Assembly (NCBI GenBank): GCA_947626685.1
Contig: CANQTD010000003.1
Span: 1-64,000, forward strand
Length of the DNA: 64,000 bases
DNA from: an uncultured Clostridia bacterium
GTDB taxonomy: Bacteria; Bacillota; Clostridia; Christensenellales; Borkfalkiaceae
Direction: 5' to 3'
Shown: positions 36,998-45,779 of the stretch, piece after piece
How positions within the stretch are numbered: position 1 is the stretch's first letter
Layout of the letters: every line of letters begins with the position of its first letter
The notes under the pieces: model-generated
What the model was told of the DNA's origin: nothing
Database searches by the model: none
The model's input: only the letters and a program-made list of their open reading frames with translations
Position numbers and translations under genes: made by a program

Positions 36998-37716
36998 TCT
37001 ACTTTTACGACGGCAGCAAAGACGCCTTTCTCACGGCGTTCCTCCTCGCCTACAACGACGGGGACGCGACGCTCACATCGGGGAGCGCGCAACTTTCGAT
37101 CGGCAGCCAAACGGTGTTCGTGCAGGCCGACTTTTCCCGTGCGCGGCGCGCGGAGAAACGGCTGCTCGCGATCGACAAAGGCAGCATGCGGGATCTGTCT
37201 GTTTTATTGCGCAGCGGAGACGGCGATCGCGACATGGTGGCCCTCGATTACTTCAAGTTCCTCGCAAAGACGGGGCGGCCCGTGCGCGAGATGCTCGCCG
37301 AGGACTGCGTGCTCGCCGCCGCCGAGTGCATGCGGCGGGTGGGCAACGAGGTGCACCGCTTTCACGGGTTCGTGCGGTTCATGGAGACGGGCTGCGGCGC
37401 GCTCTACGCCCCGATCTCGCCCGACAACGACATCTGCGATCTGCTCGTCCCCCACTTCCGCGCCCGCCTTCCGGGGTTTCCCTTCGTCATCCACGACGTC
37501 AAGCGCAAAAAGGCCGCCGTCTATGACGGGGAACACACCTTTCTCGCCCCGCTCGACCGCGCCGAGATCGTTCTCTCCGCGGGCGAGGAAAAGTGGCAGG
37601 CCCTCTGGCGGGACTATTATGACGGCGTGAACATTCCCTCCCGCAAACGTCTCAAACAGATGCGCGGCTACATGCCCGTGCGGTATTGGAAATTCATGCC
37701 CGAAAAGAAGGGGTGA
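36994..37716 (+). CDS. TIGR03915-family putative DNA repair protein (DUF4130)
   Basis: 240 residues starting at a GTG whose GTGA overlaps the stop of the radical SAM gene, so the two are translationally coupled. It begins IYFYDGSKDAFLTAFLLAY, typical of this family; the C-terminal half carries the DUF4130 region with RFxGFVRFMETG...LYAPISPDNDI and ...PFVIHDVKRKKAAVYDG, ending in the conserved KRLKQMRGYMPVRYWKFMPE. Family members partner with the preceding radical SAM enzyme and are thought to act in DNA repair, but no activity is established. Followed by a bidirectional terminator. Confidence 0.88.
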   Translation: MIYFYDGSKDAFLTAFLLAYNDGDATLTSGSAQLSIGSQTVFVQADFSRARRAEKRLLAIDKGSMRDLSVLLRSGDGDRDMVALDYFKFLAKTGRPVREMLAEDCVLAAAECMRRVGNEVHRFHGFVRFMETGCGALYAPISPDNDICDLLVPHFRARLPGFPFVIHDVKRKKAAVYDGEHTFLAPLDRAEIVLSAGEEKWQALWRDYYDGVNIPSRKRLKQMRGYMPVRYWKFMPEKKG

Positions 37717-37731
37717 CGGCAGTTCCCATAG

Positions 37732-37760
37732 AAAAAGGGCAAGACGTCCTTGCCCTTTTT
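37732..37760. terminator. Bidirectional intrinsic terminator
   Basis: Twelve-bp stem AAAAAGGGCAAG/CTTGCCCTTTTT with loop ACGTC lies between two convergent genes; A/T tracts on both sides serve both directions. Confidence 0.9.
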
Positions 37761-37761
37761 G

Positions 37762-38247
37762 TTATTTCTTCCCGCAGGATGAAAGCATCTTGCGGAGACG
37801 CTCCAAATGGGAACACGCGCTCAGGCGCAGCCGTGCGACGGTCTCCCCCGCCGTGCATGCACCGAATTGACGCCCGATCTCCTCGAAGCGCGCGATGAGC
37901 CGCTCCTCGAGGCGGATGTCGGCAAGGAGCATCTCGGGGTATGTCTTGGCGTAATCCACGCCCGCCGCGCTGTGGTAGGAGACGGGATAGGGCGGACATG
38001 CCGTGAATACGGGGTCTGCGCCGAGCTGTGCGATGAGGGCGCCGAGCACTTCGAAGTCGCGCAGTTTTTCGCCCGCGATCGTCTCGATCGCCCTCCCCTC
38101 TTCCGCACTGCCGCTGCCGCCGAGCCTGATCGCCTGATAGACGTATTGGAGTACCGCCGTCAGCATGCCGTCCTTGCCCGCATACACGGGCAGAATGGCG
38201 CGGAGCGACCCGCCTTGAAGTGTTTCAACGCAGCATAATTCCCTCAT
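37762..38247 (-). CDS. Ferritin-like (CotJC / Mn-catalase-type) helical protein, metal site apparently degenerate
   Basis: 161 residues from the ATG at 38247 (SD GGGGGAG); an ATG nine codons earlier lacks an SD. The pattern LQYVYQAI ... IAGEKLRDFEVLGALIAQLGADPVF ... LLADIRLEERLIARFEEIGRQ matches the four-helix ferritin-like proteins common in Clostridia (related to CotJC and Mn-catalase). In relatives as I recall them the second helix carries a metal-ligand Glu and His (SEMTAIMQYLYHH) and the third an ExxH; here these positions read Met, Gln and E60-K-L-R, so the diiron or dimanganese site may be lost. Monocistronic. Function unknown; structural or weak redox role possible. Confidence 0.65.
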   Translation of the reverse strand: MRELCCVETLQGGSLRAILPVYAGKDGMLTAVLQYVYQAIRLGGSGSAEEGRAIETIAGEKLRDFEVLGALIAQLGADPVFTACPPYPVSYHSAAGVDYAKTYPEMLLADIRLEERLIARFEEIGRQFGACTAGETVARLRLSACSHLERLRKMLSSCGKK

Positions 38248-38332
38248 TCTCTCCCCCGTTCCCGTTTTTATCATGCTATGCGCGGCGCCCGCCTTGTGTT
38301 CCTTTTTTTTACGGAAGGGCGGGAACGCGAAG

Positions 38333-38360
38333 AGTGCCGCCTGCGTTTGCAGACGGCACT
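38333..38360 (-). terminator. Hairpin between ferritin-like gene and 50-residue gene
   Basis: Twelve-bp stem AGTGCCGTCTGC/GCAGGCGGCACT on the minus strand (one G-U) with loop AAAC. It lies about 70 bases downstream of the 38,430 stop codon. The T tract is poor on the minus strand; on the plus strand CCCCTTTT follows. Confidence 0.45.
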
Positions 38361-38429
38361 CCCCTTTTCATCTTCGGCTTTCAGATCTTTCTTCCTCTCT
38401 TTCAACTCGTAAAGCGCGTTTGGCGCACC

Positions 38430-38582
38430 TTATGAATCGAACTCATAGTGGCAACCGGAATACTGTGTGGGCGGCATCGTTTCGCCCTCACCGACATATA
38501 CGGTGTTCACGACCTTGCCGTCCTTGTCGATCACCTTGTACGCGCCCGTCTTGGGACAGACGTCACCGGAATTCAATCTCAT
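38430..38582 (-). CDS. 50-residue YjzC-like small protein
   Basis: Short gene with an excellent SD (GGAGGTG) 5 bases before the ATG. The product MRLNSGDVCPKTGAYKVIDK... ends ...GETMPPTQYSGCHYEFDS. The pattern 'PxxGxYxVxDxxGKVVxxVxVxxGExMPPTxxxxxxY' is that of the small YjzC-like/clostridial beta-ribbon proteins, which have no known function. Two Cys (residues 9 and 45) could bind metal. The SD is inside a hairpin (next entry). It lies between the ferritin-like gene and uppP, all on the minus strand. Confidence 0.75.
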   Translation of the reverse strand: MRLNSGDVCPKTGAYKVIDKDGKVVNTVYVGEGETMPPTQYSGCHYEFDS

Positions 38583-38588
38583 GTTTCA

Positions 38589-38623
38589 CCTCCGACACTC
38601 TCAGATTGTGCGGAGTGCGGAGG
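38589..38623 (-). promoter_or_regulatory. Hairpin enclosing the SD of the 50-residue gene
   Basis: Minus strand: CCTCCGCACTC (38623-38613) pairs with GAGTGTCGGAGG (38600-38589) with one bulge. The 3' arm contains the CGGAGG ribosome binding site, so the fold would limit translation. Confidence 0.45.
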
Positions 38624-38649
38624 TTCTATACGCGCGGATAAAAAATTTT

Positions 38650-39471
38650 TCAGAGAACGCCCAAAAAGTTGAGCCAAAGAGAGCCGAGGGCGAGCAGAAT
38701 CAGATAGAGCGAGAACCACTTGTAATTCGCCTTCTCCACGAGTTTGAGCATGAGTTTGATGGAGAGGTAGCCCGTGACCGCCGCGGCAAGGACGCCGAGG
38801 AGCATGCCGACCGTTCCCGCCCCCAGCGAGGACACGATCTCGGGTTCATCGATGAAGGCCTTCTTCAAGCCGAGCACAAAACTGCCCAAGATGACGGGGA
38901 CGCTCATGAGGAAGGAGAACTCGGAGGCGTCCTTCACGTCTGCGCCCGCGATCGTGCCCGCGGCGATGGTGGAGCCGCTCCGCGAGATCCCGGGGAGAAT
39001 GGCGACCGCCTGTATGAACCCCATGGGGAGAGTGTTCCGCCAGCCGAGCGGGTATGACCGCTTCCTCTGCGAGGAGACAAGTTCGCAGACGAGCAGAAGC
39101 ACCGCCGTCAAGCCGAAGCAGACGGACAGCAACAAAACGCCCTTTTTGCCCGCAAAGACCGCATCGATCTTCTCCTCGAACAAAAATCCGACGAGCCCCG
39201 CGGGGACGGTGCAGACGAGGAGCATCCAAAGGCGTTTGAACGGCCTCCGAAAGAGGGCGAAGAGCTGCTTGTGAAAGACAACCACGACCGCGATGAGCGT
39301 GCCGAAGTGCAGCATGATGTTGACGAACGTCATGCTTCCCCCATCGAGCGGATACCCTAAGAGGCGTTGGAGCAGGGATAAATGCCCGCTTGACGAAACG
39401 GGCAGGAACTCTGTGAGCCCCTGCACCGTACCGAGTAAAATTGATTTCCAGATCGCTTCCCAAAATCCCAT
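38650..39471 (-). CDS. uppP: Undecaprenyl-diphosphatase UppP (BacA family)
   Basis: 273 residues, about eight membrane helices. Signature QGLTEFLPVSSSGHLSLLQ (about 18-36) with catalytic Glu, and the second motif LPGISRSGSTIAAG with the catalytic Arg. The enzyme hydrolyses undecaprenyl diphosphate to the monophosphate so the carrier lipid can be reused in peptidoglycan and teichoic acid synthesis; it also gives basal bacitracin resistance. It follows the PPIase lipoprotein gene by 28 bases and is likely cotranscribed. Confidence 0.95.
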   Translation of the reverse strand: MGFWEAIWKSILLGTVQGLTEFLPVSSSGHLSLLQRLLGYPLDGGSMTFVNIMLHFGTLIAVVVVFHKQLFALFRRPFKRLWMLLVCTVPAGLVGFLFEEKIDAVFAGKKGVLLLSVCFGLTAVLLLVCELVSSQRKRSYPLGWRNTLPMGFIQAVAILPGISRSGSTIAAGTIAGADVKDASEFSFLMSVPVILGSFVLGLKKAFIDEPEIVSSLGAGTVGMLLGVLAAAVTGYLSIKLMLKLVEKANYKWFSLYLILLALGSLWLNFLGVL

Positions 39472-39499
39472 GAACCTTTATTCCGCCGATCCCAAGTTA

Positions 39500-41665
39500 T
39501 TATTTGCCGAGGTCGAGAAGGTCGCGGAATTTGGATTCATAGACCTTCGAGCAGCCCTCATAGGCGTTGACGGCCTCCGTCTGCCTGTTCGTCGCGTAGG
39601 AGCTCGCCGTCGTGGACTTCAATGTCTCGAAATAGAGGTTGGTGAACGAACCCTCCACGTCCTTTTCGTCTGCGTTGTAGACGAACGCGCCGCCGTCGAC
39701 GCCCGTCACGTCTGCGAACGAGAACGTGCAGTAGATGATATGCCAGCCGTAGTCGGTGGGAACGACCGCAAAGGAACCCGCGCCCTCTTTGCAGACTTCC
39801 TGCGCCGCATACTCGAACTCCGACATGTACGACGTCTTGCCGGGGGAGATGGAGTAGCCGAGGTAGGTGTTGAGCCCCGCCGTATCCGTATTATACGCGA
39901 AGGAGAGCTCGTTTATGACGGACATGGCGGTGTTTTCCCAGCTTCCGCGGACGAAGATGTTGTTGGCGTTGAAAGGCGCGTCGCCCGTGATCTTGCCCGT
40001 CGCATACACGAACTTTTCGTAGTTCACGTCGCCGGCCTTGTGCCCGTCTTTTTCGTCTGTATAGTAGTAGCCGCCGCGCACCGTTTCGTCGAAGTAGTTG
40101 GTGAATTTCCGCGTGATCTCGATGCCGAGATTCTGCCCTTCGCCGTACTCCGCGAACTTGACATAGTTTTCCATCTCGGAGAGGAAGTCCTCGATGTCGA
40201 TCTTCTTGGGGGTGAGCTTGTACTCGCCGTCCGTCTCCGTGACCGTCCCGTTGTAGGTGTATTTGCCGTAATAGTTCTTGATGGTCTCGTACTTCGCGTT
40301 CTCTTCCCCCGTCTTGGAGAAGCCGTTCTCGAAGAAGAGGCGGTTGCGGTCGGCATTGCCTGCCGTGTAAGCGTCCTCGCCCGCTTCGAAGGAGTAGTCA
40401 TCGTGCCCCGTGAACCAGGTGCCGCGCTGATCGGTCGCGCGGACCATGTTGAGGAGGGCGGTGCGGGCGGCAAAGTGATTGTTCTTGTCGTCGCCGAAGT
40501 CGCCCGAGGACTCGTTGAGCAGCTGCGTCTGCAAGTCGGAGAACGGGAGCAGGATATTGATCACATAGCCGTAGCTATCGTACTTCATCTCGCCGCTATC
40601 ATCTGCGGATTGGGGCGCGGCAAGGACGAAAGAGGTATCGGAGATGCCGTCGAACGCCGTCTCGAATGCGGAAGCGTCGTTCGTGTAGCTGTCTTTCTGG
40701 GAGCGGAGAAGCGCGTCGTATTCGGCTTTCGCCCAATCATCGTCGAGATTTGCGACCGCTTCCGCCTCGAACTTCTCGCTCATCTTGTTGATGATCGCCG
40801 ATTCGTAAGCGGATTTCTGCTCCATCGCGTAGTAGGAGAGTTTCGTGAAGTCGCTCGTGTCCTCGTGCTTCGAGACGAGGTCGTTCGCGCTCAGGTTCGC
40901 GAGGAAACGGGTGTACGCCTTCTTGCGCGTGCTCGCGGTCGAGCCGTCGACGGGCTCGTATTCGCCGAGCGAAGTGAGGCTCTCGCGGCCCGTATAGATC
41001 GCGTAGTCGGTGGTGTAGTAATCGGAGTTCTCCGTCTCCGCGCCCGTGGGCAGGGTGCGCACGTCGGCGTCCGCCGTGTGGTCGTGCTCATCCTCTTCGA
41101 GCTCGATGAACCCCTCTTCGATGGAGTCGATCGCGTCGTTGATGGAATGTTTGAGGTCGTAGTCCGCCTTGTCCTTTTCCTCCTGCGTGAGGAAATAGGC
41201 GAGGCCCGCCGCCTCTTTCGCGTCCGTGCTCGCATTGGGGCCCGCTTTCTCGATCGCGTCCTTGTAGCCGTCTACGGTGAACTCGTTGCCGTCTGCGTCG
41301 TTGTGCTTCGCGAGGTAGAGCTTGGCGTACTGCACATAGATCTGCCTGTTGACGAGGGAATCGACGATCGCGCCGAATACGTCGCTGTACGACCAGCCGT
41401 ACTGCTGCTGGATGGAATAGCCGCTCGAGACGTAGCTCGCGATCAGGTCGCGCTTGACGACGCCGACTTCGCCGACGAGCTCTCCGTAACCCGCGAACTC
41501 GCCGCCCTCTTTCAAATCGTCGCTCGAACTGAGATCGACGGTGGCGATGACTTGCGCATAGTCTTTGCTCACGTTCTTCGTGGTGAGGTTATCGCACCCT
41601 GCGAGCACCCCGCAAGCCATGATCGCGGCGATCGCGACTGCGGCGACTTTCTTTTTTCTGTTCAT
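39500..41665 (-). CDS. PrsA/SurA-like parvulin-type peptidyl-prolyl isomerase lipoprotein
   Basis: 721 residues. Lipoprotein signal peptide (lipobox LAGC, Cys24). The N-terminal SurA_N-like helical region (YGELVGEVGVVKRDLIASYV...) and the C-terminal GAGSFAVVPTDYGWHIIYCTF, the last strand of a parvulin rotamase domain, point to an extracellular folding factor. It is about twice the length of PrsA, with acidic insertions (e.g. LEEDEHDHTADAD) in the middle, so the central parvulin domain is hard to delimit. Position after pth and mfd matches other Bacillota. It has its own promoter; uppP follows. Confidence 0.78.
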   Translation of the reverse strand: MNRKKKVAAVAIAAIMACGVLAGCDNLTTKNVSKDYAQVIATVDLSSSDDLKEGGEFAGYGELVGEVGVVKRDLIASYVSSGYSIQQQYGWSYSDVFGAIVDSLVNRQIYVQYAKLYLAKHNDADGNEFTVDGYKDAIEKAGPNASTDAKEAAGLAYFLTQEEKDKADYDLKHSINDAIDSIEEGFIELEEDEHDHTADADVRTLPTGAETENSDYYTTDYAIYTGRESLTSLGEYEPVDGSTASTRKKAYTRFLANLSANDLVSKHEDTSDFTKLSYYAMEQKSAYESAIINKMSEKFEAEAVANLDDDWAKAEYDALLRSQKDSYTNDASAFETAFDGISDTSFVLAAPQSADDSGEMKYDSYGYVINILLPFSDLQTQLLNESSGDFGDDKNNHFAARTALLNMVRATDQRGTWFTGHDDYSFEAGEDAYTAGNADRNRLFFENGFSKTGEENAKYETIKNYYGKYTYNGTVTETDGEYKLTPKKIDIEDFLSEMENYVKFAEYGEGQNLGIEITRKFTNYFDETVRGGYYYTDEKDGHKAGDVNYEKFVYATGKITGDAPFNANNIFVRGSWENTAMSVINELSFAYNTDTAGLNTYLGYSISPGKTSYMSEFEYAAQEVCKEGAGSFAVVPTDYGWHIIYCTFSFADVTGVDGGAFVYNADEKDVEGSFTNLYFETLKSTTASSYATNRQTEAVNAYEGCSKVYESKFRDLLDLGK

Positions 41666-41729
41666 AGCTGTACTCCGAATTAAATTCTCACGCGCGCGTA
41701 GGGACGCGCACGCACTTCAATCTCCCAAT

Positions 41730-41758
41730 ATTATAACGCATTTTTCCGAATTGTGCAA
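41730..41758 (-). promoter_or_regulatory. Promoter of the PPIase - uppP unit
   Basis: Minus strand: TTGCAC (41758-41753), 17-base spacer, TATAAT (41735-41730). Confidence 0.8.
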
Positions 41759-41775
41759 ATAATTCCGCATGCAAT

Positions 41776-44700
41776 TCAGTGAAAAGTTGACGCAAACTGC
41801 AAAAATTTTGTCATTTGCACCATCGTTCTCCCGCCGTCCCCCATGCTTTTGAAGCGGAGAACGGGCGCGCTCGTCATTTCGAGGCTGATAAAGCGCGCGT
41901 ATTCCTCCATCGCCGCCGAGATGCGCGCGTCGGAGAGGGCGGCGAGCTCGGTAAATTCGAACGCGCCCCCTTTGGGACCGACGGAGATCTTTTTGACCTT
42001 GAATTTCTGCGCGTAGCTCTTCATGAGCGCGATGACGAGCAGGTTGAGGCAGGACTGCGGAGGCTTGCCGTAGTTTTCTTCCATCGAGAGGTAGACCCGC
42101 TTGTAATCGGCGGCGTTGCGGATCTCGGCGATCTGCTTGTAGCTGTCCATGCGGCCCGCGTTCGACTCCACATAGCTCTCGGGAATGAACGCCGTCGCCT
42201 TGATATCGAGATCGACGATCTCGCTCTTCTCCCCCGTGAGCTCCTCTTTGAGGATCTTCGCGTAGAGCTCGTAGCCCACTTTGTCCATATGGCCGTGCTG
42301 TTCTGCGCCGAGCACGTTGCCCGCGCCGCGGATCTCGAGGTCCCGCATGGCGATGCGGAAGCCCGAGCCGAGCTCGGTGAACTGCATGATCGCTTTGAGG
42401 CGTTCGGCGGCCGCTACCGTCATGACCCGCTCCGCCTTATAGGTGAAATACGCGTGGGCGAGGCGCGTCCCGCGGCCCACCCTGCCGCGGAGCTGGTAGA
42501 GCTGCGAGATGCCGAGGCGGTCGGCGTCGATCACGATGAGGGTGTTCGCGTTGGGCAGGTCGATCCCGTTCTCGATGATCGTCGTCGTGACGAGCACGTC
42601 CGTCTCGCCGCGGTAAAAGCCGAACACGTTCCGCTCGAGCTGCGTTTTCTCCATTCTCCCGTGGGCGACGGCGACGCGCGCCTCGGGGACGATCTCCTGC
42701 ACCCTTCCCGCAAACGAGAGGATGCTCTCCACGCGGTTGTAGAGGAGAAAGATCTGCCCGCCGCGCGCGATCTCCCGCACACAGGCGTCGCGGATGAGCG
42801 TCTCCGTCTCCTCGGCGACGTATGTCTGCACGGGAAGGCGGGCGTTGGGCGGGGTCTGGATGGTCGAAATGTCGCGGATGCCCGAAAGGGAGAGGTGCAA
42901 CGTGCGCGGAATGGGCGTCGCCGTCATGGTGAGGCAGTCCACGTCCCGCTTGATGGTCTTGATCTTCTCCTTGTGCTCGACGCCGAACCGCTGTTCCTCG
43001 TCGAGGATGAGGAGCCCCAAATCGTGGAATTTCACGTCGTCCGAGAGAAGGCGGTGGGTGCCGATGAGCAGATCGGTCTCCCCCTTCTGCGTATCCGCGA
43101 GGATCTTGTTCTGCTCGGACGGGGTGCGGAAGCGGTTGAGACAGGCGACGCGTACCCCGAAGTCCTTCATGCGCTCGCATGCGGTGCGGTAGTGCTGTTC
43201 GGAGAGGACGGTGCTCGGGCACATCAGGGCGACCTGTCTGCCCGCCAAAATGCAGCGGTACGCCGCGCGCAGGGCGACTTCCGTCTTGCCGAAGCCGACG
43301 TCGCCGCAGAGAAGGCGGTCCATGACCTTTTCCGAGCACATGTCCTCTTCGATCTCGGCGATGGAGCGGAGCTGGTCCTCCGTCTCCTCGTACGGGAACG
43401 CCGCCGCGAACTCCTCCATCTCCTCCGTGTAGGCGGGGAACACATAGCCGTGCCGCTCCTGCCGCTCCGCGTAGAGCTGTTTCAAGTCGAACGCCATCTT
43501 CCTGAGGGAGGCGCGCACCCGCGCTTTCACGCGCTCGAACTCGCCCCCTCCGATCTTGGAAAGGACGGGGTTTTCCTCCCCCATGTACTTGGAGAGGATA
43601 TCCATCTGCTCGACGGGGACGTAGAGGACGTCGCCGCCCTTGTATTCGAGGGCGATGTACTCCTTGACGCCGTCCGTCGTCTCGATCTTCTGCGTGCCCG
43701 TGATGCGCCCGAGGCCGTGCGTCTCGTGGACGGCGTAATCCCCCACTTCGGGCGCGAGGAAGAGGTCTCCCCTCTTGCGCTTGATGCGCCGCGCCTTCAC
43801 CGCCTTCGTGAAGAGATCCCCCGTCCCGATCACGGCGAGTTTGCACTCGTGGAGAAGGAATCCCGTCTGCAAAGTCTCCGCGATGACGGCGTTCCCGCGA
43901 AGCCCCGAGAGGCGATCGGGCAGTACCGTGTACGAGACCTCCTCTTCGGAAAGCGAATCCCGCATCTTTTGGGCGCGCTCCTCGCCGCCGCAGAAGAGGA
44001 TGGTGCGATACCCCGTTCTGCGCCACGTTTTGAGATCGGTGACGAGGTCGGGGAAGGAATTCAGATACCTGCGCGCGGGGGCGGAGCGGAAGTTGTAGAG
44101 CTTCATCGGGTCGAAGAACCCGACGTTCGAGGCAAAGGTCTGCAAGGCGAGGCAGCGGCAGCCGTTGAAGGACGCCATGCGCTCCTCGGGGATATATTGC
44201 CGCTCCGTAAAGCGCATCGCCTCGCCCCCCTCATAGAGAAGGCGGAAGCGTTCGCGGTGTTCGGCGTAGAGCCCCTGCTGCTTGTCGCGGATGAGCTTGC
44301 CCTCGTCGAAGATGAAGAGCACGTCGCGGGGGAGAATGTCGAATACCGTAGCGGAGCCTTTGAGGACGGGGAGAAGGAAATCGGAGCGGGGCTCCTCGGT
44401 GAGCTCGTCTGCGATCTTGCGCATGCGGGCATACGCCGAGGGGTTGGGCGCCTTTGCGCATTCCTCCGCAAAGAGCCGTTTGAGCGTTTCCGCGTCCTCT
44501 TGGGACACGATCGCGTCCGTCGCCGCGACGATGTCGAGCTTCTCCGCCTGCGGATAGCGTTCGGCGGTCACCTCGTCGTACGGCTTGATCGCCTCCACTT
44601 CGTCGCCGAAAAAGTCGATGCGGACGGGATGCTCGCAGTTGATGGGCCAGATGTCGAGAATGTCGCCGCGCACCGAAAAAGCGCCCTTTCCGTCCACGGC

Positions 44701-45165
44701 GTATTCCCGCGAATAGCCCGCTTGCACGAGGGCGTCGACGAGGTCGCGCATCCCCGTCTCCCTCCCCGTTTCGAGATGAAAGACGGGCAGGCGGGACGGA
44801 ATGAGCTGGACGGCCGCCTCGACGTCCGCGACGAGCACGTCCGCCCCCCTCTCCCACTCATAGAGCGCGGTGAGGCGGGAAAAGAGCGCGTCCTTCGACA
44901 ACGCTCTGCGGTAGGTGAGGACTTCGTCCTTTGCGGCGAGTCTTGCGACGCGCTTCCCCGAAAGAGCCGCGATCGCGTCGGCCGCTCTCTGTGCGGTGAG
45001 CGCGTCGGGCGCGAGATAGAATACCCTGCCCCGCACGGCCGCGCAGACGAGGTATTTCTGCATGTCGGACAGCCCGAACGCCGCCACGGGCAAGCCGTTT
45101 TTGAGGTCTTGGCCGAGAGCGGGATAGTCGCCGCCGAGCTCTTCAAACGAAAAGAAATCTTTCAT
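41776..45165 (-). CDS. mfd: Transcription-repair coupling factor Mfd
   Basis: 1,129 residues, the family's usual length. UvrB-like N-terminal domains (about 1-400), the RNA polymerase-interacting CarD-like domain (GDYAVHETHGLGRITG...GGDVLYVPVEQMD, about 475-530), RecG-like helicase core with Walker A GDVGFGKTE (about 618), DEEQ box LLILDEEQRFG (about 720) and motif TATPIPRTLHLSL, followed by the second helicase lobe and the TRCF C-terminal domain. It displaces RNA polymerase stalled at DNA lesions and recruits UvrA. Its ATG overlaps the pth stop codon (ATGA), so the two are coupled. Confidence 0.98.
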   Translation of the reverse strand: MKDFFSFEELGGDYPALGQDLKNGLPVAAFGLSDMQKYLVCAAVRGRVFYLAPDALTAQRAADAIAALSGKRVARLAAKDEVLTYRRALSKDALFSRLTALYEWERGADVLVADVEAAVQLIPSRLPVFHLETGRETGMRDLVDALVQAGYSREYAVDGKGAFSVRGDILDIWPINCEHPVRIDFFGDEVEAIKPYDEVTAERYPQAEKLDIVAATDAIVSQEDAETLKRLFAEECAKAPNPSAYARMRKIADELTEEPRSDFLLPVLKGSATVFDILPRDVLFIFDEGKLIRDKQQGLYAEHRERFRLLYEGGEAMRFTERQYIPEERMASFNGCRCLALQTFASNVGFFDPMKLYNFRSAPARRYLNSFPDLVTDLKTWRRTGYRTILFCGGEERAQKMRDSLSEEEVSYTVLPDRLSGLRGNAVIAETLQTGFLLHECKLAVIGTGDLFTKAVKARRIKRKRGDLFLAPEVGDYAVHETHGLGRITGTQKIETTDGVKEYIALEYKGGDVLYVPVEQMDILSKYMGEENPVLSKIGGGEFERVKARVRASLRKMAFDLKQLYAERQERHGYVFPAYTEEMEEFAAAFPYEETEDQLRSIAEIEEDMCSEKVMDRLLCGDVGFGKTEVALRAAYRCILAGRQVALMCPSTVLSEQHYRTACERMKDFGVRVACLNRFRTPSEQNKILADTQKGETDLLIGTHRLLSDDVKFHDLGLLILDEEQRFGVEHKEKIKTIKRDVDCLTMTATPIPRTLHLSLSGIRDISTIQTPPNARLPVQTYVAEETETLIRDACVREIARGGQIFLLYNRVESILSFAGRVQEIVPEARVAVAHGRMEKTQLERNVFGFYRGETDVLVTTTIIENGIDLPNANTLIVIDADRLGISQLYQLRGRVGRGTRLAHAYFTYKAERVMTVAAAERLKAIMQFTELGSGFRIAMRDLEIRGAGNVLGAEQHGHMDKVGYELYAKILKEELTGEKSEIVDLDIKATAFIPESYVESNAGRMDSYKQIAEIRNAADYKRVYLSMEENYGKPPQSCLNLLVIALMKSYAQKFKVKKISVGPKGGAFEFTELAALSDARISAAMEEYARFISLEMTSAPVLRFKSMGDGGRTMVQMTKFLQFASTFH

Positions 45166-45725
45166 CCGTTATACCTTGTCATGACGCGGTCGAAGGGCTC
45201 GCCCGCAGCGAGCGCGACCGCCGCCTCCGCCGCACGGCGGCATGCCGAAACGAAGAGCTCGTAGTCCTCCTCCTGAATATCGGAGAGAACGTAGTCGATG
45301 AGCGGGACCTGCGCGCTCTCGTCGCGGATCCCGATGCGGATGCGGGCAAATTCGGAGACGCCCGTCTCGGCGATCACCGAGCGCATCCCGTTGTGCGTGC
45401 CCGCGCTTCCGGAGGGGCGGATGCGGACATGCCCCTTCGGTAAGTCGTAATCGTCGTAGATGACGACGAGTTCTTTGGGCGAGACTTTGTACTTCGCCAT
45501 GAGCTGGCGGACCGCCCTGCCGGAGGCGTTCATATACGTCACGGGGCGGGCGATCAGGACCTTCTCCCCCGCCAGCCGCGCCTCGGCGACGCTCGCTTCA
45601 CACTCCCTCTTTTTGAATGACGTGTGCAGCTTTTCGCAGACATCTCCCGCCGCGAGAAAACCGAGATTGTGGTAAGTCTTTTCGTATTTTTTTTCGGGAT
45701 TGCCGAGCCCAACGATCAAAAACAT
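45162..45725 (-). CDS. pth: Peptidyl-tRNA hydrolase
   Basis: 187 residues. N-terminal FLIVGLGNPEKKYEKTYHNL with catalytic His19, KPVTYMNASG-type block (here RPVTYMNASGRAV), VIYDDYDLPKGHVRIRPSG and SAGTHNGMRSV. The enzyme releases tRNA from drop-off peptidyl-tRNA. It precedes mfd with a 4-base overlap; prs lies upstream on the same strand, the order prs-pth-mfd of Bacillus and Clostridium, though a 510-base repeat-filled gap separates prs from pth here. Confidence 0.97.
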   Translation of the reverse strand: MFLIVGLGNPEKKYEKTYHNLGFLAAGDVCEKLHTSFKKRECEASVAEARLAGEKVLIARPVTYMNASGRAVRQLMAKYKVSPKELVVIYDDYDLPKGHVRIRPSGSAGTHNGMRSVIAETGVSEFARIRIGIRDESAQVPLIDYVLSDIQEEDYELFVSACRRAAEAAVALAAGEPFDRVMTRYNG

Positions 45726-45779
45726 ACTCTACCTGCCGATTGAAAAACCGCCGCTCGCCGCGGCGGCATGCGATTTGAT

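Noticed and set aside
36994..37716. Uracil-DNA glycosylase domain fused to the TIGR03915 protein
   Set aside because: Some relatives carry a UDG domain after DUF4130, but this protein stops at 240 residues and lacks such a domain.
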